From: Lachnospiraceae bacterium
GTDB lineage: Bacteria > Bacillota > Clostridia > Lachnospirales > Lachnospiraceae
Assembly (NCBI GenBank): GCA_900771995.1
Contig: CAAGQC010000009.1
Span: 1 to 8,523, forward strand
DNA length: 8,523 bases
Reading direction: 5' to 3'
Part shown: positions 5,153 to 8,523 of the stretch, one piece after another
How the letters are laid out: every line of letters starts with the position of its first letter
Position numbering within the stretch: the stretch's first letter is position 1
Notes under the pieces: model-generated
What the model was told of the DNA's origin: nothing
Seen by the model: the letters and a program-made list of their open reading frames with translations, nothing else
Databases searched by the model: none
Made by a program: the position numbers and the translations under genes

Positions 5153-8100
5153 ATGCCCAAGAATCCTAATGTAAAACGAGTAATGGTAATCGGCTCCGGT
5201 CCTATTGTCATCGGACAGGCAGCGGAATTCGACTATGCAGGTACCCAGGCCTGTCGTTCCCTGAAGGAAGAGGGAGTAGAGGTAATCCTGGTGAACTCCA
5301 ACCCTGCGACCATCATGACTGATAAAGATATCGCAGATAAGGTATATATTGAGCCCCTGAACGTAAAGGTTCTGGAGCAGATCATCGAAAAGGAAAAGCC
5401 CGACAGCATCCTTCCCACCCTGGGAGGACAGGCCGGTCTGAACCTTGGCATGGAGTTGGAAGAGTCCGGTTTCCTGGCTGCTCATAATGTAAAGCTGTTA
5501 GGTACTACCGCAGCCACCATTCGTAATGCCGAAGGCCGTCAGGAGTTCAAAGACCTGATGGAGCGTATCGGTGAGCCCTGTGCAGCATCCAAGGTCGTTG
5601 AGAACGTGGAAGACGGTGTGGAATTCACCAATACCATCGGCTATCCTGTGGTACTGCGTCCCGCTTATACCCTGGGCGGTTCCGGCGGCGGTATCGCACA
5701 CAATCAGGTAGAACTGGAAGAGATTCTGGAGAACGGTTTACGTCTGTCCCGTGTGGGTCAGGTACTGGTAGAGCGTTGTATCGCCGGATGGAAAGAGATC
5801 GAGTACGAAGTAATGCGTGACAGTGCAGGCAACTGCATCACCGTATGTAACATGGAGAACATCGATCCCGTCGGCGTGCATACCGGAGACAGTATCGTAG
5901 TGGCTCCTTCCCAGACCCTGAGCGACAAAGAGTACCAGATGTTACGTACTTCCGCTTTGAAGATCATCAATGAACTGCAGATCACCGGTGGATGTAACGT
6001 ACAGTTTGCACTGCATCCCACCAGCTTTGAATATTGTGTTATCGAGGTGAACCCCCGTGTCAGCCGTTCTTCCGCACTGGCAAGTAAGGCGACCGGTTAT
6101 CCTATTGCGAAGGTAGCAGCGAAGATCGCACTGGGCTTTACTCTGGATGAGATCAAGAATGCCATTACCCACAAGACCTATGCCAGCTTCGAGCCGACAC
6201 TGGACTATTGTGTGGTAAAGATTCCCAGACTGCCTTTCGATAAATTTATCACTGCAAAACGTACTCTGACCACTCAGATGAAGGCCACCGGTGAGGTTAT
6301 GAGTATCTGTAATAACTTCGAGGGAGCATTGATGAAGGCCATCCGCTCCCTGGAGCAGCATGTGGACTGCCTGCGCAGCTATGATTTCAGCGCCCTGTCC
6401 GCAGACGAACTTTTAGAGCGTCTGAAGATCGTGGATGACCAGCGGATTTATGTCATTGCGGAAGCAATCCGTAAGGGCATCAGCTACGAGCAGATTCATG
6501 ACATCACCAAGATCGATCTGTGGTTCATCGACAAGATCGCCATTCTGACCGAGATGGAGCATGCACTGGAGACACAGCCGCTGACGGTTGATCTGTTGAA
6601 GGAAGCCAAGAGAATCGAGTTCCCGGATAATGTGATCGCAAGACTGACCGGCAAGACCGAGGAAGAGATTAGGAAGATGCGTTACGACAACGGCATCAAG
6701 GCTGTCTACAAGATGGTAGATACCTGTGCCGCAGAGTTCGCAGCATCCACTCCTTACTACTATTCCGTATTCGGCGGTGAGTGTGAAGCCAAGGAGACCA
6801 CCGGACGCAAGAAGGTTCTGGTACTGGGGTCCGGCCCGATCCGTATCGGACAGGGTATCGAGTTCGACTATTGTTCCGTACATGCCACCTGGGCATTTTC
6901 CAAGGCGGGCTATGAGACCATTATCATCAACAACAACCCGGAGACCGTAAGTACCGACTTCGATATTGCAGATAAGCTGTATTTCGAGCCCCTGACTCCG
7001 GAAGATGTGGAATCTATTGTAAATATTGAGCATCCCGATGGCGCTGTGGTACAGTTCGGCGGACAGACCGCTATCAAACTGACCGAGAGCCTGATGAAGA
7101 TGGGTGTGCCTATTCTTGGAACCAAGGCGGAAGACGTAGATGCCGCTGAGGACAGAGAACTGTTCGACAAGATTCTGGAGGAAACAGAGATTCCCCGTGC
7201 AGCCGGCGGCACCGTATACACCGCAGAGGAAGCAAAGGCGGTTGCCAACAGACTGGGCTATCCCGTACTGGTACGTCCTTCCTATGTATTGGGAGGACAG
7301 GGCATGCAGATCGCTATCTCCGATGAAGAGATCGAAGAGTTCATGGCAATCATCAACCGTATTGCACAGGATCACCCGATTCTGGTAGATAAGTATCTGC
7401 AGGGTAAGGAGATCGAGGTCGATGCCGTATGCGACGGTACCGATATCCTGATCCCCGGTATCATGGAGCATATCGAGAGAACCGGTATTCATTCCGGAGA
7501 CAGTATCTCCGTATATCCGGCTCCGACCATTGATAAAGTGGTAAAAGAGAAGATTGCGGAATACACCAGAAGACTGGCAAAGGCACTGCATGTCAAGGGA
7601 CTGATCAATATCCAGTTCATTGCCATCGGTGAGGATGTGTATGTTATCGAGGTCAACCCTCGTTCTTCCCGTACCGTACCTTATATCAGTAAGGTAACCG
7701 GTATTCCTATCGTGGATCTGGCGACCGAAGTGATCATCGGCAAGACCATCCGCGAGCTTGGTTATGAGCCCGGCTTACAGCCTGAGGCGGAATATTTTGC
7801 CATCAAGATGCCCGTATTCTCCTTCGAGAAGATCCGTGGTGCCGAGATCAGCCTGGGACCGGAGATGAAGTCTACCGGTGAGTGTCTGGGTATTGCCAAG
7901 ACCTTCAATGAGGCTCTGTACAAGGCTTTCCTGGGAGCAGGCGTAGAACTGCCCAAGTACAAGAATATGATCATCACCGTAAAGGATGCGGATAAGGGCG
8001 AAGCCATTGAGATCGGAAGACGTTTCGAGAAGCTGGGATACACCATCTACGCTACCAGAAGTACCGCTGCTGCTCTGAACGAAGCAGGTGTGAAGGCGAG

Positions 8101-8353
8101 AAAGGTCAACAAGATCTCTCAGGAATCCCCCACTGTGATGGACCTGATCCTGGGACACAAGATCGACCTTGTCATCGACACCCCTACCCAGGGCCGTGAC
8201 AAGACCAGAGACGGCTTCCTGATCCGTCGTACCGCCATCGAGACCGGTATCTACTGCATCACCGCAATGGACACCGCCAATGCTCTCGTGACCAGCATGG
8301 AGCATATGAACGAGTGTAAAGAACTGACGCTGGTGGATATTGCACAGCTGTAA
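5153..8353 (+). CDS. carB: Carbamoyl phosphate synthetase large subunit
   Basis: CarB makes carbamoyl phosphate from bicarbonate, ammonia and two ATP in the cytoplasm, with CarA as partner. The 1066 residues match the full-length family. The first half (1 to about 400) is the carboxyphosphate unit, with VIGSGPIVIGQAAEFDYAG (12-30), LPTLGGQAGLN (87-97), GGSGGG (175-180) and EVNPRVSRSSALASKATG (298-315). Residues about 400-550 form the oligomerisation domain. The second half (about 550-930) repeats the ATP-grasp unit for carbamate phosphorylation, with VLGSGPIRIGQGIEFDY (557-573), VQFGGQTA (633-640) and EVNPRSSRTVPYISKVTG (833-850). Residues about 935-1066 form the MGS-like regulatory domain with TRSTAA and TQGRDKTRDGFLIRR, where nucleotide or ornithine effectors bind in studied enzymes. 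No frameshift or lost motif is seen. Frequent CGT arginine codons suggest good expression. Confidence 0.98.
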   Translation: MPKNPNVKRVMVIGSGPIVIGQAAEFDYAGTQACRSLKEEGVEVILVNSNPATIMTDKDIADKVYIEPLNVKVLEQIIEKEKPDSILPTLGGQAGLNLGMELEESGFLAAHNVKLLGTTAATIRNAEGRQEFKDLMERIGEPCAASKVVENVEDGVEFTNTIGYPVVLRPAYTLGGSGGGIAHNQVELEEILENGLRLSRVGQVLVERCIAGWKEIEYEVMRDSAGNCITVCNMENIDPVGVHTGDSIVVAPSQTLSDKEYQMLRTSALKIINELQITGGCNVQFALHPTSFEYCVIEVNPRVSRSSALASKATGYPIAKVAAKIALGFTLDEIKNAITHKTYASFEPTLDYCVVKIPRLPFDKFITAKRTLTTQMKATGEVMSICNNFEGALMKAIRSLEQHVDCLRSYDFSALSADELLERLKIVDDQRIYVIAEAIRKGISYEQIHDITKIDLWFIDKIAILTEMEHALETQPLTVDLLKEAKRIEFPDNVIARLTGKTEEEIRKMRYDNGIKAVYKMVDTCAAEFAASTPYYYSVFGGECEAKETTGRKKVLVLGSGPIRIGQGIEFDYCSVHATWAFSKAGYETIIINNNPETVSTDFDIADKLYFEPLTPEDVESIVNIEHPDGAVVQFGGQTAIKLTESLMKMGVPILGTKAEDVDAAEDRELFDKILEETEIPRAAGGTVYTAEEAKAVANRLGYPVLVRPSYVLGGQGMQIAISDEEIEEFMAIINRIAQDHPILVDKYLQGKEIEVDAVCDGTDILIPGIMEHIERTGIHSGDSISVYPAPTIDKVVKEKIAEYTRRLAKALHVKGLINIQFIAIGEDVYVIEVNPRSSRTVPYISKVTGIPIVDLATEVIIGKTIRELGYEPGLQPEAEYFAIKMPVFSFEKIRGAEISLGPEMKSTGECLGIAKTFNEALYKAFLGAGVELPKYKNMIITVKDADKGEAIEIGRRFEKLGYTIYATRSTAAALNEAGVKARKVNKISQESPTVMDLILGHKIDLVIDTPTQGRDKTRDGFLIRRTAIETGIYCITAMDTANALVTSMEHMNECKELTLVDIAQL

Positions 8354-8367
8354 AATATAAAAATGGA

Positions 8368-8520
8368 GTAACTATTCAGCACCCCATTCGCAAAATCGCT
8401 GCGATGCAGCTTTCCTTTTGCTCATGTGGTTACTTCGCCAAATAAATATCATAAAAGATTCTTACGAATGCAAGCATTCGACGAATCTTTGACGATATTT
8501 GCATGGCTCTGAATAGTTAC
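8368..8520. repeat. 153-base element with perfect 12-base terminal inverted repeats (MITE-like or structured RNA)
   Basis: GTAACTATTCAG (8368-8379) is perfectly matched in reverse complement by CTGAATAGTTAC (8509-8520). Inside are two arms. Arm one has GCAAAA/TTTTGC (8390-8395 with 8416-8421) enclosing GCTGC/GCAGC (8398-8402 with 8406-8410), with ACCCCAT/ATGTGGT (8381-8387 with 8424-8430, one mismatch) outside. Arm two is a stepped hairpin: AAATATC/GATATTT (8444-8450 with 8494-8500), AAAGATTC/GAATCTTT (8454-8461 with 8483-8490) and CGAATGC/GCATTCG (8465-8471 with 8474-8480). There is no transposase gene and no sizeable ORF. A target duplication cannot be judged, as only three bases remain on the right. 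It starts 15 bases after the carB stop. Confidence 0.7.
8398..8420 (+). terminator. carB: Possible carAB terminator within the inverted-repeat element
   Basis: The short stem GCTGC/GCAGC with loop GAT is followed by TTTCCTTTT. It is the first terminator-like structure downstream of the carB stop, 45 bases away. The stem is only 5 bases and the T-run is interrupted, so termination here would be partial at best unless the larger arm (8390-8421) helps. Confidence 0.35.
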
Positions 8521-8523
8521 AAA

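Noticed and set aside
6413..7591. 392-codon minus-strand open frame within carB.
   Set aside because: Its length reflects the codon choice of carB on the other strand. It has no ribosome binding site, no recognisable motif and a composition typical of shadow frames.
5153..8353. Similarity between the two halves of carB as a recent duplication.
   Set aside because: The internal repeat is the ancient ATP-grasp duplication shared by all CarB proteins.
8424..8492. 22-codon ORF inside the terminal element.
   Set aside because: It has no ribosome binding site, and its sequence is fully accounted for by the stepped palindrome.

Overview
The window reads as a chromosomal housekeeping segment from a Gram-positive anaerobe of the Clostridia, most likely a member of the Lachnospiraceae. 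This rests on the kind of proteins present (an HDOD protein with a worn-down EAL domain, a PF12822-type ECF S component, a long-form AlaX with a CACCAPH zinc motif), on their protein-level flavour, and on moderate GC content with strong Shine-Dalgarno sites. No 16S or other species marker is present, so the family call is an inference.

Layout. Positions 1-140 hold a self-complementary, apparently non-coding stretch that looks like the end of a repeat or structured element. A clear sigma-A type promoter (160-188) then drives an EAL-like/HDOD protein (213-1430, +). After a 139-base gap with two small hairpins comes an ECF transporter substrate-binding membrane protein (1570-2184, +). A GC-rich hairpin with T-runs on both sides (2233-2274) ends this gene and also the convergent alaX gene. 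Between that hairpin and alaX lies a 66-base inverted-repeat segment (2309-2374). The alanyl-tRNA editing protein AlaX is on the minus strand (2398-3597). Its upstream region (3598-3963) is divergent with carA and carries several inverted repeats, a weak terminator-like hairpin and a good extended -10 promoter for carA.

carA (3964-5151) and carB (5153-8353) are separated by a single base and encode the two subunits of glutamine-hydrolysing carbamoyl phosphate synthetase, which feeds pyrimidine and arginine synthesis. All catalytic motifs checked by eye are intact. Fifteen bases after carB lies a 153-base element (8368-8520) with perfect 12-base terminal inverted repeats and two internal hairpins, one of them long and stepped. 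It has the build of a miniature inverted-repeat element or a structured RNA.

How the genes relate. Only carA and carB form an obvious operon. The other three are single transcription units with unrelated roles: signalling, vitamin uptake and tRNA quality control. I found no defence system, prophage, CRISPR array, tRNA or rRNA. The parts that deserve attention are the non-coding ones: the two repeat-like segments at the window ends and the crowded alaX-carA intergenic region.
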